Shown here piece by piece: positions 1-10,445 of a stretch of 64,000 nucleotides of DNA (its first letter is position 1; the number at the start of each line of letters is the position of its first letter). The translations under genes were made by a program, and so were the position numbers. The stretch spans positions 74,900,001-74,964,000 of the forward strand of contig CM059582.1 in NCBI GenBank assembly GCA_030407085.1, given 5' to 3'. Below the pieces are notes generated by a model. That model worked only from the letters and a program-made list of their open reading frames with translations. It had not been told where the DNA came from and did not search any database. Source of the DNA: Trichopria drosophilae. Lineage: Eukaryota; Arthropoda; Insecta; Hymenoptera; Diapriidae.

Positions 1-711
1 ACGAAGAATACGAATAAATTCTTCGCGACCAACTGGTTGTGCGGACTTCCGCGCACGTGTTGCATCGTTGACAAGTTCGACAATGTCAGACCCGATGACC
101 TCATAACCGTCGATAGTTACAACGCCTTCATTGTCCCACGAAATACGTTTCGAGCGATGTATATGGTTCAGTAATTTCAAAGCGTTTGCTCTATACGAGA
201 AAGGGACACTTTTTAGAATTTCGGAGCTAGCAATCGGAATCATATCCTTCTCCTTGGACGTTACTTCATTTCGAGCTCCGGAAATTTCCTGTCCACTGTT
301 TAGCGGCTTATGTTGTTGTTGTTGTTGTTCCTGCTGCTGCTGATTCTCCTCATTCTTGATATGAGCACTATCTTCAATATCGCTAATATTCTTTACATTC
401 TGTAAGTTTGTTCGTTTTTCATCATATAATTGTTTGGTGAAAAAATGAAGATATCGTTAAAGCGTTCGAGTGTACCGAGCGAGTTTACCACGCTCGTGGA
501 AAATCTGTGCTGCCTCGCCGTCTTTAATATCAAACGTGGAAATATTATCACAATCAAACGTCTTATTATTATCTCCACCCTGTAGGATATTAGACAATTC
601 CTCGTTCATTCGCGATAACGCTGTGCCGGGTGTTTGCGCCGTTCTCTTATCCTCACTCGCCCCGTGTACTTCACTTTCGGGAACTGGTATCATTTTCTTT
701 GCATACTCCAT
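1..711 (-). pseudogene. conserved Maverick protein of unknown function, copy A (partial, one nonsense codon)
   Basis: Homologue of the copy B gene at 39579-40492. Both begin with M-E-(Y/H)-A-K-K-M and share the segment around S-K-R-I-S-W-D-N-E-G-V-V, then a G-S-D-I-V-x-L-V-N-D-A block and a P-V-G-R-E-(E/D)-F-I-R block. The family recurs in arthropod Mavericks; its role is not established. Translation from the ATG at 711 meets an in-frame TAA at 457-459, after which the same frame continues with recognisable homology to the window edge, including a Q-rich stretch near 305-350. The C-terminus lies off the window. The gene sits 14 nt downstream of the pX-like gene on the same strand. Confidence 0.75.
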
Positions 712-725
712 GAGGTCAACGTTTT

Positions 726-1292
726 TTAATCACTACCGCTGCCGCCGATTAATTTCGAAAAAATGGCGCTGATAACCGGTGGCAGAAGAAGCGGTATCCA
801 ATGTCCACCTCTTTGTAAAATAAGCCATCTTTTTCGTTTCCAGGTACGGTTACCACCACCACCACCACCGCTACCGACCTGTCCAGACCTGTTTTTATCG
901 TTTTTTTTCGTAGTAAAGACGAGTGTACGTAAAATTTGTTTATGCTTTCGAAGTAAACACTTCTCCCGCGGTTTTAAAGAAACGACACCACGCAATACAT
1001 TGAGCGCACACTCACAGATATATTTGACTAGTGTTCTGTCGGCGGTTTTCAACAAAGCTGTACGTTGTCGTTTATCCGCATGAAACAAAGCGTGTAATAA
1101 AGCGAGATATTTCTTTCCAAATGGTGAAGAACACGAAATACCGTCGTTTACTTTTTGTGCACGATTTCTGTCTTTACGATTTCTTGCGATGAGATGAATT
1201 TTGTTATTTTTATGTTTTCCAACAGACGATACTTCCATAGTCGCGGTTAACCGTACACTGACAATAATAAATATCTGTACGTTTTTTTTCAA
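726..1292 (-). CDS. pX-like small basic Maverick protein
   Basis: 188-aa ORF, no internal stop. Residues ~65-120 contain the block C-E-C-A-L-N-V-L-R-G followed by a K/R-rich L-R-K-H-K segment; a glycine run follows at ~140-146. The C-terminus is a basic patch, then a hydrophobic stretch of type R-G-G-x4-L-L-L-P-P-V. This is a conserved small Maverick/adintovirus protein whose C-terminal hydrophobic segment resembles adenovirus core protein X (mu); the functional equation with pX is inference. It lies between the ATPase (21 nt upstream) and the MEYAKKM-type gene. A second in-frame Met ~18 residues in is an alternative start. Copy B keeps a frameshifted remnant at 40552-40850. Confidence 0.7.
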   Translation of the reverse strand: MKKNVQIFIIVSVRLTATMEVSSVGKHKNNKIHLIARNRKDRNRAQKVNDGISCSSPFGKKYLALLHALFHADKRQRTALLKTADRTLVKYICECALNVLRGVVSLKPREKCLLRKHKQILRTLVFTTKKNDKNRSGQVGSGGGGGGNRTWKRKRWLILQRGGHWIPLLLPPVISAIFSKLIGGSGSD

Positions 1293-1313
1293 AACTCGTT
1301 CACATTAATTCAT

Positions 1314-2003
1314 TCATCTACGTTTCGGCACATATGCAACATGCGGTTGTTCGTCCGGTAATATACGTGCACGAAATCTGAAATCATCCGGCGTGCTTTG
1401 TTTAAGATCTAAGAGAAGATAACCATGAGGGCGATAAGTTGCATCTCTGTACGCTTCTTGGAGAAACTTTGAATTTTCAGGGTATACTTGACGTGCGAGA
1501 TGCTGAATTTGAGCCCTATCTCGAGAATGTTTAAAGAAAACCAGGTAATTGGTATTAAGTGAAATGTCGCGCTGTCCACGACCCTGATGAAAAATATTTT
1601 GCGTAATGATAATTACACTCATATTGTTATGGTGACTACCTTTAGTAAAGAGATCCATGATGGTATTATTCGATGATTCGCGCATAAGATCGTCGATTAT
1701 TATTAATTTTTTACTATTGTACTCCTTTGAATAATCATCGGGATTCGGTAGACCTTCTAGAAATTCGATTCCACGACGCGCTGCAGGCGATTTTCCACCC
1801 AAGACCATTTTATTACGATACTCATCTTGCCATTCGGCGTAATAAAAAATCACCCGATCGAAGGAAACGTCCGCTAATAATGACAAATTTCTTAAAAATT
1901 TTGTCACGAAAACTGTTTTACCACATCCTGTGGGACCGCATACCATACACGTCCACGGATGTTTCCATCTCGTGTCCATAGATGGTTTTGAACTTGAAGA
2001 CAT
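1314..2003 (-). CDS. A32/FtsK-type genome-packaging ATPase
   Basis: Intact 229-aa ORF. Walker A is G-P-T-G-C-G-K-T at residues 23-30 and Walker B is L-I-I-I-D-D at ~100-105, with a polar I-I-I-T-Q-N sensor strand near residue 130. This is the standard small DNA-packaging ATPase of Polintons and related DNA viruses, which would power DNA entry into preformed capsids. Length is normal for the family. The ATG at 2003 is the first in frame and lies just after an A-rich tract. It is the only fully open large gene of copy A, and no counterpart exists in copy B. Confidence 0.9.
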   Translation of the reverse strand: MSSSSKPSMDTRWKHPWTCMVCGPTGCGKTVFVTKFLRNLSLLADVSFDRVIFYYAEWQDEYRNKMVLGGKSPAARRGIEFLEGLPNPDDYSKEYNSKKLIIIDDLMRESSNNTIMDLFTKGSHHNNMSVIIITQNIFHQGRGQRDISLNTNYLVFFKHSRDRAQIQHLARQVYPENSKFLQEAYRDATYRPHGYLLLDLKQSTPDDFRFRARILPDEQPHVAYVPKRR

Positions 2004-2176
2004 TTTTTTTGTTTGCAGAGCAACCGTACACTGTACTCTACCGTAAACGACTGAATGTTAAAATAAAAATAATAATAATAATAACAATAACAACTAGTTG
2101 TACAGTAATAAGTATACTTTGCGCAAACACATTCCTACAACTGCGGCGGCGGCGGTGGCGGCCCCCGGGGCGCGCG

Positions 2177-2344
2177 GCTCTCGCAAGCTCATTTATCGCG
2201 AGTAGCTCTTACGACTGGGACACCGTGAGCTCGTTTACCACGGGGAGCTCACCCTCTCTCCGGGGGGCTTTCGCGAGCTTGACAACCGCGAATATCGAAG
2301 AGAGGGCCGCGCTGAACAAGCTCATCAGTGCCCCCTCTTCGATA
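2177..2344. repeat. cluster of four consecutive stem-loops
   Basis: Perfect inverted arms are visible. H1: C-T-C-G-C at 2180-2184 pairs with 2198-2202. H2: eight pairs, 2225-2232 with 2245-2252, around GAGCTC. H3: TTCGCG 2270-2275 with 2287-2292. H4: ten perfect pairs, 2293-2302 with 2335-2344, then further GGG/CCC and a GCGCTGA/TCAGTGC inner stem. Loops are 9-13 nt and three contain AAGCT or AGCTT. Such iterated hairpins are common in viral regulatory or replication regions; the function here is unknown. Confidence 0.7.
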
Positions 2345-2387
2345 ACACCGCTTGTAAGACAACAAACCCGCGTTATACATGTAATGT

Positions 2388-2388
<1 letters not shown>

Positions 2389-2439
<51 letters not shown>
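2389..2439. repeat. (GT)n microsatellite
   Basis: About 25 uninterrupted GT units. Confidence 0.95.
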
Positions 2440-2441
<2 letters not shown>

Positions 2442-2722
2442 CTGCGTGTCTGTGGAAGGTTAAAAAAAATCCATATAATATGCTCCTGTACCTCTTTGAA
2501 GAAATATCCGTACATACTTACATAAATACAGATACATGCACACCTACGGAGAATATTCCGTAGAAGAGATGTATTATGCAACGATAAAAACGATCAAACA
2601 ACATCAAAGACAGCGACCCGTCTTACGAGAATAGTTCTTGCCAACAAGTGGATCTTTTGCTCCAAGATTGCGGGTGAGGAAGTGGTGTTTTTTACAAATG
2701 GGTTGAAATATTAATAGGTAAT

Positions 2723-2733
2723 TTATTTCATGT
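2723..2733. repeat. target-site duplication, left copy
   Basis: The 11-mer TTATTTCATGT occurs here and again at 8134-8144, directly flanking the LINE. Flanking bases outside the 11-mer differ, as expected of a TSD. Confidence 0.85.
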
Positions 2734-3357
2734 CTCTCCCTAGCTGTCTCAGGACCTTGTCGTTGGTGGGGGAGCTTGTGAGCCGCCGCTCGCCTCTCGA
2801 TAAATCTACCAGTGGGGGCCTCCAGCCCACTATCGGGTTCCCCGAGGATTATAACCCCGGCAGGGGTCCGACCTCAGAGGTCCGAAGGTGATCCTGGGTA
2901 CTATGACACGGTCTCACGTGTCCGATCCTAGGCGTCAGAGGAGTGGAGGCATCCCCACATGTCCTTCCAGGGGCTGTGACATTGGAAGGGTGTCCGAGCT
3001 TGGAGGATCACCTAGGCAACCTGGGGACTACGACACTCACAAGTGGCCGATCTCAGGTTGCGAACCCAGTGTGCCCATCCGGCGCGGCTCTGACCGCCCG
3101 GCGGGCACATTCCAGCTGGGTCAGTAGGTGGGGGCTAACCCCGCATCGGGGGGTAGAGGGACGGGTCCAACTAAGAAGAGACAGCCTCAAAGTCGGAAGG
3201 TGTGTAGGACACCGTGCCGGAAACCGACAAACTGTCGGGGATCGACTTGTCATTTGGGCCATGACCCGAATGTCTTGGCACCGGGGGATATGAAGGTGTC
3301 GTAAAACGGTCCCTTGGGGCACCAGGCGCCACCCCTCGTATTAAGCCTCACCTCGGC

Positions 3358-4362
3358 ATGCGGGGCTCTGTCGGGGGGAAGACTACGTCCCTAGCTACTC
3401 GTGGGAATCAAATGGATGACACCACTAAAAACCAAAACAAAAAACCGACAGACGGCTCGGGGACCATGGAGGTCGAAACGGACGCTTCGGCGGCCGGGAC
3501 GCCCCGTGGAAACCAGGCTGAACGTCCAACCGTCGGTGCTCTCCTAGCGGCTGCGCCCTCGCAAGAGGGTGTGACGGCCCAGGAGTCGCCGACGGCCATA
3601 ATAAGGAAAAGACTCTGCGGAGCCGGAAGAAAGAGGCTCCGCAAAGAAAGAGAGCGCCTAGATGCCGCCAGTGGTGGCCCGGGTGCTAACATCAACACCG
3701 GGACGAAAGAAACTCCGAAGAGGGGGAGGCATCCACAGGAGACTCCCCCGTCGGGGCAGAAATCGTCCAAAAAAAGTAGGGGGGGAGGGGCGAACCAAGC
3801 GGCGTTAGACAGGGCCGGGGGTTCGGGTCTCACGGCCGCACAGCGGGCGAACCCCCTTACTCTCGTCGTGGTGAATGAGGATTACCCCGATGCCGAGCTG
3901 ACAAGGGAGCATCTCGACACCTTCTGCCGGGTCTTCTCGAGGCGTGCTGAAGAGCTGCCAGAGGAGCAATGGCCGAAGATCGAGGCCTCCTTTTGCAAGG
4001 CTGGGGCCATCACCTTCATCCCGGCGAACCAGGCAACCAGGGACCGTCTCATGGCTGAACTTACGGCCGAGGGGGCCCCTGGAAGGGTCCAAAGATCAGG
4101 ACCGGGGGGGGGTTGAACTCCTCCAACAGATGCTGAAGGCTACAGCCTGGATCCCAGACGAACCAGAGGATCCGGCGGTAATACTTCGGCGTCTGGGTGG
4201 GTACAACCCCTCGTTGAAGACGTCGAGCAAGGCGGCACAAAAATGCTGCTGGTTGTCCAGATTCCGGAAGCCCAAGCAAGGGCGCTCGCGGCCCTTGATA
4301 ATCGGCCTTACTATCAGTGTACCCGGGTGACATTCAAGGTCACCGGAGGCACCGGCCAGTAA
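3358..4362 (+). pseudogene. LINE ORF1 (gag-like)
   Basis: The open frame 3358-4116 encodes 252 residues rich in Gly, Ala, Lys and Thr, with a basic patch near residues 85-145 and an ordered region from ~165 with acidic and hydrophobic blocks. It stops shortly after a run of nine to ten G at ~4104-4113, where a frameshift is likely: the reading continues in other frames to a TAA near 4360, with sensible protein such as an A-W-I-P-D-E-P-E-D segment. It would encode the nucleic-acid-binding ORF1 protein of the LINE. No zinc knuckle is visible. The true start could be further upstream. Confidence 0.6.
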
Positions 4363-4371
4363 GGACCGAAC

Positions 4372-7300
4372 ATGGTAAAAGAAGAGGCGCGACGTCTCAC
4401 AATGGCGTCCGGGCAACTTCAGTTTACCCAGATTAACTTGCACCACAGCAAGGACGCCTCTGCTTGTTTACAGAGGAGCATGGCTGTGCTGCACACAGGC
4501 ATAGCGCTAATCCAAGAATCTTGGATTGTCAGAAATGCCATTAGGGGGCTGGGAGCCTCCCACTGTTTTAGCAAAACAGGGGCGGTCAAACCCAGGGCCT
4601 GTATTCTCACCAAGGGAATCAACGCAGTTCCACTGATGGACTTGAGTAATGAGGACCTAATGGTGATAACAATCAACACAAATGAGTTGGGGAAAATAGC
4701 AGTGGCCTCAGCTTACTTCCCATATGATGGGCCTGATAATCCCCCAAGGGAGGTAAGAAAACTGGTGGATCATGCAGGCAGATGGGGCTCCCCCTACTGA
4801 TAGGCTGTGACGCGAATTCACACCATCAGATATGGGGCAGTACCGGCATTAACGAAAGAGGACAGGCGCTGCTGGAATATCTGGTCACCACCGACCTGGA
4901 TATCCGTAATACCGGCAGCACCCCAACCTTTCGCAACGCTATCAGAGCAGAAGTCCTGGACCTCACACTCTGTAGCAGTAGCCTCCTCCACAGGGTTAAA
5001 GATTGGAGGGTTAAAGATGATCCGTCACTGTCGGATCACATGACGATAGCATTTCACCTGGCGGCTGATGTAGGCGCCAATATGAAATTTATTAGAAACC
5101 CCAGAGGTACAGACTGGTTTCAAAAGAGACCTAGGTGTAGCCCTCGAGGATGTGCCAAGGACTAGGATCAACAACTCTCTGGCACTAGAGGAAGCAGCCA
5201 GGGCGTTCAGCGCAGGTATTAATTATGCCTTCGAGCGAAACTGCCGGGAAACCCCTGTCAGGGACAGGAGGCTGACCTGGTGGAATCGCAGCCTGGAGGC
5301 TAAGAAGATTAACACTAAAAAGCTTTTCAGGTTAGCCAGGAAGAGGAATTATCCCCAAGCCTGGGACAGCTATACCATAGCAAGAGATGACTTCAGAGAT
5401 GCAGTCAGGAAAGCCAAGAAGGTCAGCTGGGAATCCTTCTGCTCGGAGGTCGAGAAGGGACCTCCGGCAGCCAGGCTTGGAAAGGTTCTGGCGAAGGACC
5501 CGGCTGCAATCATGGGAATACTAAAACTGCCAGATGGCACCAGTACGATGACGGACGCGGAGACACTGGACTGCCTAATCCGAGCCCACTTCCCGGGCTT
5601 TTATAGGCCTGGGAGTGGGAAGGGGGAGACGAAGACCTGAACCGAGCCGCTCCCGGCTCGGAAGGTGCGATGTCCAAGGCCCGCAGAGAACTTGGACGCT
5701 GAATCGCTCGGGAGATCGTCACCCCCGCGAGGATAAGGTGGGCCGTACACTCCTTTAGTCCGTATAAGTCACCAGTGCCAGATGGAATCTATCCAGCTCT
5801 TTTTCAAAGAGCTGGCGATATGATCATAGGACCACTTATGAGACTAAATACAGCTAGTCTCATCCTGGGCCATGTGCCTAGTGCATGGCAGGGAGTTAAG
5901 GTGGTTTTCCTACCTAAAGCAGGGAGATGCGGTTATGAATCGCCCAAGGACTTCAGACCAATCAGTCTAACGTCATTTTTACTAAAGTTAGTAGAAAGAC
6001 TCGTGGATAGGTACATGAGGGAGACGGTCCTAGCACGATGCCCACAGCACGGGAGCCAACATGCCTACAGAACGGGTCTCTCCACTGAGACGGCACTGCA
6101 TCAGGCTGTCTCACTGATTGAGACCCAGCTGAAGAACAGGGGCTTCGCAGTGGGCGCTCTGCTGGACATTGAGGGGGCCTTCAATCACACCGCGCGAGGA
6201 GTGATAAGGAGAGCCCTCAAGACGCACAACACACCGGAACCAATCGTGGACTGGGTGGACCACATGCTGGCGAATCGTAGTCTGCGAGCCGAGAAAGGTG
6301 ATATGAAAATCCGGGGCAATGTTGACTCCGGATGTCCAAAAGGGGGGGTTCTTTCACCACTGCTATGGAATGTAGTGATGAATGAGCTCCTGGTTGGAAT
6401 CACGGAGCTTGGATTACACGTCACGGGATACGCGGACGACGCTCTGATAATTGCCAGGGGGCCGTTCTTGAGTCCGCTGACAAGTTTAATGCAGCGCGCA
6501 CTTACATTTGTGGAGCACTGGTGTCAGGAAACGGGGCTCTCTATAAACCCTAGGAAAATAGAGGTGCTGGTGTTCACCAGAAACTACAAATGGGACCGTG
6601 TCTGTCCGCTCACTCTGTCTGGACACAGACTACAGTACGCGGAAACAGCCAAATACCTCGGGGTGACTCTAGATAGCAAGCTTAGCTGGAAGAAACATCT
6701 GAAAGACAGATGTGCCGGAGTCACAGCTTCCCTATGGCTAATGAGACGAACCATAGGCAGCAGCTGGGGCCTCAAACCGGCCACTATGCTATGGATATAC
6801 GAGGCTATACTGAAGCCAAGGTTAACCTATGCTTCACTGGCCTGGTGGAACAGGTCCACTATGGCTACGGCTGTCAAGGACCTAGAGAAAGTGAGAGGGC
6901 TCATACTCAGGAGTATCACGGGCGCTGCGAGGTCAACCCCCACGGCGGCGCTAGGTGTTCTCCTGGATATAGAGCCCTTTCACATAACTTTGAAAGTCGA
7001 GGCCGCAAAGGCCTGGCGCAGGATCAAAGCAAAGAGTGGGTACAGGAGCTCTGTCAAAAGAACAGGACCACTGGATGCCTACTTTGGGGTAGCGTCTTAG
7101 ACGAGATCGCAGATCACACGACACCACGCTATCTTTTTGACGAAAAATACAAAATCAGTCTCCCGACCAGAGAAGACTGGGAAAGCAACCATGCGGCACT
7201 ACTCAACGGCAACAACTGGTTCACAGATGGGTCAGTTGGGGCGCGGAGGAGTGGGGCAGGGGTATACAGAGGAAGAGGTGGAAAAGGGTCCACATACCCC

Positions 7301-8046
7301 TTGGGAGCCTACACCACTGTTTTGCAAGCAGAATTAATGGCTATCATTCAGTGTTCATACAGAGCGCTGAATGAGGATAACGGTAATAATACCACCATTT
7401 TTTCTGATAGCAGAGGAGCCTTACAGGCCCTCAACAACTTTAGCACAAGGTCAGGACTAGTCTGGGACTGCTACCAGTCCCTGAATAGACTAGCTGCGAA
7501 AACCCGCGTCACGCTGCGCTGGATCCCAAGCCACTGTGGATTCAAGGGCAACATGATGGCGGATAAGCTAGCCAAACTGGCAGCAACAAAGAATTTTATT
7601 GGCCCCGCACCCATGGTGGGTGTGTGCAAAAACCTCGCTCGGGAAGCATTCCGGACGAAGGTTGAGCTCGAACACCAAAGGATATGGGGTTCCACACCGG
7701 GATGCAGGCAAGCCAAACTCTTTATTGGCGACAGCTGGCCCTGCAGATGGAAACCGGTATTCCTGAATGCCAAAAGATCGGTGGCCAAAGATCTGGTGGC
7801 AATGATCACTGGGCACGGGGACATCTCCGGGGACATCTCCACAAAATAGGACTGTCAGACTCGACGGCCTGCAGGTACTGTGGAGAGGCGGTAGATACCG
7901 CCGAACACATTCTTTGCGAATGCCATGCCACCACTAGACATAGAGTGGAAGGGATGGGCAAACCTGCACTGATAAGGCAGGATATCACCTCCATGGAGGC
8001 TGCGACCATGGCCGCGGTCTGGATGGCTATGCGCCGTGCCATATAG
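4372..8046 (+). pseudogene. LINE ORF2: endonuclease, reverse transcriptase, RNase H
   Basis: Domains in order. AP endonuclease, 4405-5085, has Q-I-N-L-H-H-S near the start, G-C-D-A-N-S-H-H at ~4805 and S-D-H-M near 5034. RT, ~5700-6700, has F-R-P-I-S-L-T, L-L-D-I-E-G-A-F, G-C-P-K-G-G-V-L-S-P-L and the catalytic G-Y-A-D-D. RNase H, ~7215-7590, has W-F-T-D-G-S, L-Q-A-E-L, F-S-D-S-R and W-I-P-S-H-C-G. A terminal zinc knuckle, C-R-Y-C-...-H-I-L-C-E-C, lies near 7870-7925. Breaks: frameshifts near 4790, 5130, 5640, 7080 and 7830, and an in-frame TGA near 5699. The RT stretch 5775-7100 alone is open for 441 codons. Confidence 0.85.
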
Positions 8047-8133
8047 ATGGAGTTCATAGGAGGAGTGCAAAGGGACTACCCAAGCACTCAGGTTTTTGGT
8101 CTGTGTGACCAAACCAACTCTAACTTTAAATTA

Positions 8134-8144
8134 TTATTTCATGT
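8134..8144. repeat. target-site duplication, right copy
   Basis: Same 11-mer TTATTTCATGT as at 2723-2733; marks where Maverick DNA resumes after the LINE. Confidence 0.85.
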
Positions 8145-8169
8145 ATGATGATACGTTTTATCATTCATA

Positions 8170-8799
8170 TCAATTTTTACAGTACCGCGTTAAACGTGGT
8201 TTTGGATTTTCGATGATTATTTCTAAAAATAATACAACAAGTTCATACATAGTTATGTTTAACAGTCCATCTGCAAAGAAAGCCTTTGACACTTGTGTTT
8301 TCATATAATTACAAATTTGATCACGTTGATTTAGAAGAATTTTCTCGATGCGTAGATCGCACGGTAAGTTTTTATAATTTTGAGAAAGAAGATACCGCAG
8401 AATTTCATCCTCGATTCGAAATCTGCATTTTTGTACATCCTCGAAAATTTCGTTTAGTTTTTTCATTCGTTCATCGACACAGATCACTAGTCTCTTCAAA
8501 CCATCAAATGTGGTTTTATGCATTACGATCGATGGTGTAAAAGTTCTCCTTCTTAATACTCTGTTATCAGATGCTTCCTTTTTTGCCCTCTTTCGCGGTG
8601 GTGGTGATGGCGGTGATTGGTTTGCAGATTCAATGACCCTATGTTTTTCAGGTGTTTTTAAGATATTCTTAGCTAGTGATGTCGGCGCCTTCTGAATTTC
8701 GTTGTTTTCGAGCGTTGCGGGTACTGCTGTCGCTGCTAGATTCTTACCATCATCACCCTCATTATCATTTTCAGTGGTGGTAAAAGTTTTTGTAAATGT
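8170..8799 (-). CDS. unrecognised Maverick copy A protein (start/exon boundary uncertain)
   Basis: Open on the minus strand from about 8862 to the stop at 8170. The only in-frame ATG is at 8523, giving 117 aa, but the frame continues upstream with protein-like sequence: a charged, Ser/Pro-rich tail including S-P-P-S-P-P-P-R-K-R. It runs up to a pyrimidine-rich tract ending in TTTAG at about 8800, so the upstream part may be an exon beginning there. The C-terminal ~115 residues look helical and possibly coiled-coil (long runs of E, K, L, R). I do not recognise a family. It faces PolB and has no counterpart in copy B. It may belong to the Maverick, since the LINE TSD shows the left and right flanks were once contiguous. 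Confidence 0.45.
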   Translation of the reverse strand, partial: TFTKTFTTTENDNEGDDGKNLAATAVPATLENNEIQKAPTSLAKNILKTPEKHRVIESANQSPPSPPPRKRAKKEASDNRVLRRRTFTPSIVMHKTTFDGLKRLVICVDERMKKLNEIFEDVQKCRFRIEDEILRYLLSQNYKNLPCDLRIEKILLNQRDQICNYMKTQVSKAFFADGLLNITMYELVVLFLEIIIENPKPRLTRYCKN

Positions 8800-8862
8800 C
8801 CTAAAGAGAAGACTTAAATGGAGGAGGATCCCATAAAGTAGAAAATATATTTGCCTTTCTTA

Positions 8863-9281
8863 AATTTTTAAAACTCTCGACTCTGTCGAAGGACGGGTCT
8901 CTGCGAGTAAACGAAATCATTTCGAGAAAAGCCATCTACTCTGCTTTATGTAATAGTTTTCATCTTGTATGTAAGACATTTCTTATCAGTTATATTTTGC
9001 ACGAAAGAAGATCATAAAATGTCTAAATAATTTGAGAGTTTTGGAAACACTCGAAACGGAAGCTTACCATACACGATACAGTTTTGGGGATGTGAACCAT
9101 CTCGCAAGCTGTCACATTTAATATTTTACAAATGTGATGTGAGAAAAATATATATTTCCCAATCACAGAGATCATAGATGTATAAAACCAGCGATCATAG
9201 TTCCAAGTCCTCACTTTTGAAAATCTCTTTCGGCTCGAATGTCTTCGTAATTTTTTCGAAAAGTATTTCTAATCAGCAAAA
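8863..9281. other. non-coding stretch upstream of the spliced gene
   Basis: AT-rich. No open frame with recognisable content on either strand. Confidence 0.4.
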
Positions 9282-10359
9282 ATGGAATTAGAGCTCCGCC
9301 AAATAATATCCGCAATCGTGGGGTACGTTGCTACAACAAATCGTACCGTTGTTAGTATTTTCGGGTTACGCTACAGTGTTAGTGCTCATCATAAATCGTA
9401 CCAGAGATTGTGCCACAATTTCCGATAGTTGGTGCGGTACCTTTTGGAGTGCGAACATACAGTGTTTTGTGACATATATAAAAAGTTTATTGTAAAGTGC
9501 GATGTCACGATGCGTCTCACCGGGAACGTACTCGTTTCCAGAGGAGAGCGGCATGACAGACTCTACAGGCGCATCATCGCAGAGTGCGAAGCGTTTACGG
9601 GTAAGTTTGTGTATTTTTTTGTAATACTAATGTTAATTTTCGTTCTTTTGCGTTTGAGATGGTGTAAAAAACGCCCCCTCCGGTCAACGCAAGCGGGGTA
9701 GACAAATGTAAACGTCACGTAAGGATTTTCAACCAATGAGGTACCGAACTTGATATCACAATTAATTATGATTCGTGGAATTTCCCTACTTTACATTTAC
9801 GTAGAGCGGGTTTGAAGTATTACGAAAATTGTTTATCGACATCTTGTTTGTTTTTGCAGATGTTGTTCGCGTATTGGACGATGTATGGTCCATCATTATA
9901 GGTGAACTTCTCTCGGAGCACGATTCGTTGACAACGGATGGCGCGAAGCATCCGCAGCGATGATCTAACGGTAGAAACTGCCCCAGGTGAATCCGCCAAT
10001 TTTCGGTAACAACCAGTCCTGCAGGATGTTGCACACGAACCGGAGTATAGCTGTATATGCTATATCGCAGCTATTAATAGTTGTAATGCTTTTTCTTATT
10101 TTTCAATAATATTGATACATGTACATTAAAAATATTTAACGTAATTGTTACATTTTTTATAATTTTCTTAGACTTTGAAAAAAGAAAGCGCTTGCGACTC
10201 GTGGAAGATTACGCCGAATATGGCCTTAAAATGGAGAGGGTGGCAAAATGGTTGGCAACCCATTATGAATATTCGGATGGGGTAACCTTTCCATCCCTTA
10301 ATCTCGGGATAATAATGCGATATGTCGATGCGACGTATTGCTCGAGTCTAGAGGATTAA
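9282..10359 (+). pseudogene. spliced gene upstream of PolB, copy A (or PolB N-terminal exons)
   Basis: Homologue of the copy B gene at 41496-42839. Exon 1 is 9282-9600 (319 nt), ending at a GTAAGT donor; it shares with copy B an I-F-G-x-R-Y-x-V-S-A motif, a K-S-Y-x-R-L block and L-R-Y-L. Copy A has an in-frame TAG at 9426-9428. A second exon begins after TTTTTGCAG at 9860 but meets TGA at 9961-9963 unless an internal donor (GTGAAC near 9900) is used. A third exon, after TTTTCTTAG, runs 10172-10359 and shares the M-x2-V-x2-W-L-A-x2-Y block with copy B exon 3. Function unknown. PolB coding begins 86 nt further on after its own acceptor. Confidence 0.6.
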
Positions 10360-10445
10360 AAATGTAACGTTTCGTTTTTTTCGAAAATTATTATCATTGT
10401 CTAATGTATAAGATTATATAGTAAGCGTTAATAAATTGTTTTCAG

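Larger units (their letters stand above)
2004..2722. other. intergenic Maverick DNA upstream of ATPase
   Basis: No convincing gene. The left part is AT-rich with an AAT-like run; the middle (2140-2350) is GC-rich and holds a cluster of stem-loops; then a long GT microsatellite and AT-rich sequence. A 193-codon open frame (1982-2563) mainly translates the microsatellite and has no recognisable domain. By position this could hold the divergent promoter of the ATPase operon; I see no clear TATA box. Confidence 0.5.
2734..8133 (+). mobile_element. LOA/I-group non-LTR retrotransposon with RNase H
   Basis: Near full-length LINE bounded by an 11-bp TSD. It has a GC-rich 5' UTR (2734-3357), ORF1, ORF2 with AP endonuclease, RT, RNase H and a terminal zinc knuckle, and a short 3' end with a TTTAAATTA-like A/T tail. 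The domain set (APE-RT-RNase H) places it in the I group, with LOA the closest fit from the endonuclease and RT style; clade is tentative. Multiple frameshifts make it a dead copy, yet the TSD is still perfect. GC content is higher than in the flanking Maverick DNA. Confidence 0.85.

Noticed and set aside
1982..2563. 193-codon plus-strand ORF upstream of the ATPase
   Set aside because: Mostly microsatellite and hairpin sequence, with Cys-Val repeat translation and no domain.
4061..4446. Antisense ORFs across the LINE ORF1/ORF2 junction
   Set aside because: Opposite real LINE coding sequence, no independent homology.
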